From Paenibacillus glacialis (GTDB taxonomy: Bacteria > Bacillota > Bacilli > Paenibacillales > Paenibacillaceae): a stretch of 64,000 bases of DNA. Made by a program: the position numbers and the translations under genes. Under the pieces are notes generated by a model. That model ran no database searches, was not told the DNA's origin, and worked only from the letters and a program-made list of their open reading frames with translations. The stretch lies in assembly GCF_001637205.1 (NCBI RefSeq), contig NZ_LVJH01000002.1, positions 372,001 to 436,000 on the forward strand, written 5' to 3'. Shown one piece after another: positions 63,326-64,000 of this stretch (position 1 is its first letter; every line of letters begins with the position of its first letter).

Positions 63326-64000
63326 TCATGGATTCTCTGCCTTTTGCAAATGCTCTCTAATTAGACTATGAACTCTTTCCTTCTCTGTATCTTCTATCAT
63401 GTAATAATAGATTCCGTTTATTTTCTTGCCTTGACCAATTAATTCTAATGTTTCAATTTTATTCAGATCAGATCGATAATTCACAATAAACTTCTTCATC
63501 TCATCAAAGGTAATATCTGTCTTCGCATTATTTCCGACCTCATCTAACATAGACTGGATGCGGACGATATTAGAGACCTGTAGAGCATTCTTTATCGTCT
63601 GTGTTAGTACCTCTCGCTGCCTGGCGTTACGTCCGAAATCTCCTCGCGGATCATCATACCTCATACGTGAATAAGCAAGCGCTTCAGCACCGTTTAATTT
63701 CAAATGGCCTTCTGTAAACTCATATCCTTCATATTTAAACGAGAACTGATTTTTAACTTCTACTCCACCCAACAAATCTATCATCCGGCTGAAACCTTCC
63801 ATATTCACTTTTATGTAGTAATTTATTGGTATATCAAGGAGATTTTCTGCCGTTTGGATGGACATGTTAACTCCACCGAATGCATACGCATGATTGATCT
63901 TATCTGTAGTACCATGCCCTATAATTTCAGTTCGTGTATCCCTTGGAATATTGAACATCAAAATCGATCCTTTGGATGGGTTTACACTCAACACAATCAT
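63326..64000 (-). CDS. LytR-CpsA-Psr family glycopolymer transferase, 3' part (cut by window edge)
   Basis: The visible 224 residues contain the LCP core: FNIPRDTRTEIIGHGTTDKI (phosphate-binding Arg), NYYIKVNMEGFSRMIDLLGG and YSRMRYDDPRGDFGRNARQR. The N-terminal membrane helix lies beyond position 64000. LCP enzymes move wall teichoic acids or capsule chains from the lipid carrier to peptidoglycan, so it could attach the polysaccharide made at 7-23 kb, though nothing in the sequence links the two. Confidence 0.88.
   Translation of the reverse strand: MIVLSVNPSKGSILMFNIPRDTRTEIIGHGTTDKINHAYAFGGVNMSIQTAENLLDIPINYYIKVNMEGFSRMIDLLGGVEVKNQFSFKYEGYEFTEGHLKLNGAEALAYSRMRYDDPRGDFGRNARQREVLTQTIKNALQVSNIVRIQSMLDEVGNNAKTDITFDEMKKFIVNYRSDLNKIETLELIGQGKKINGIYYYMIEDTEKERVHSLIREHLQKAENP

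Overview
The window reads as chromosomal DNA of a Paenibacillus-like, endospore-forming Bacillota. Evidence: strong AGGAGG ribosome sites, consensus sigma-A promoters with 17-bp spacers, a CIRCE-controlled groES-groEL pair, Leu T-box leaders, an H-type small acid-soluble spore protein, spore-type Ku/LigD repair genes, and the Bacillales gene neighbourhood tsaE-tsaB-rimI-tsaD / ABC-F / moaC / tatAC / groESL.

1-3.6 kb: start of a LacI-type regulator, a lipoprotein, a 2,3-butanediol dehydrogenase and a divergent LacI-family regulator. 3.7-27.7 kb: a lasso-peptide locus of the paeninodin type, split in two. The exporter, B2 protease, B1 leader-binding protein and a nucleotidyltransferase lie on the minus strand (3.7-7.5 kb). 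The cyclase, a 41-aa precursor missed by ORF length cut-offs (26516-26641) and an HPr-kinase-like peptide kinase lie on the plus strand (24.5-27.7 kb). Between them sits a 14-gene Wzx/Wzy-type exopolysaccharide operon (7.7-23.5 kb) and a VanZ-like gene. A 15-bp palindrome, GATACA-N3-TGTATC, recurs at the promoters of B1-B2-exporter, the exopolysaccharide operon, the VanZ gene and the cyclase-precursor-kinase operon, and again at 62.5 kb before a small Cys-rich protein. In the promoter models I can draw, it sits in the spacer or just after the -10. I read this as one regulon joining lasso peptide and capsule; its regulator is not recognisable in the window. A 998-aa pectate-lyase-fold protein without a signal peptide follows at 27.8-30.8 kb.

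31-39.3 kb is accessory: a BcrC-like phosphatase, a lipoprotein flavin reductase, an AraC regulator, a phosphotransferase-like protein lacking its catalytic Asp, and decayed remnants (lipoprotein, phage holin plus amidase, tyrosine integrase). 39.4-53.8 kb is conserved core: groESL, tatAC, molybdopterin genes, 5-formyl-THF cyclo-ligase, an ABC-F ATPase followed by a DnaA-box cluster, a stand-alone leuA behind tandem Leu T-boxes (one carrying a 207-bp MITE-like insert), and the tRNA t6A genes.

53.6-64 kb: sspH and ku/ligD-polymerase transcribed divergently from candidate sigma-G promoters, a YitT-family protein, cardiolipin synthase, an M23 peptidase plus bactofilin, an ABC-2 transporter, a DUF1854 protein and the 3' part of a LytR-CpsA-Psr enzyme cut by the window edge. 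No tRNA, rRNA or CRISPR array was seen. Translation starts were adjusted where a Shine-Dalgarno sequence favoured an internal start.
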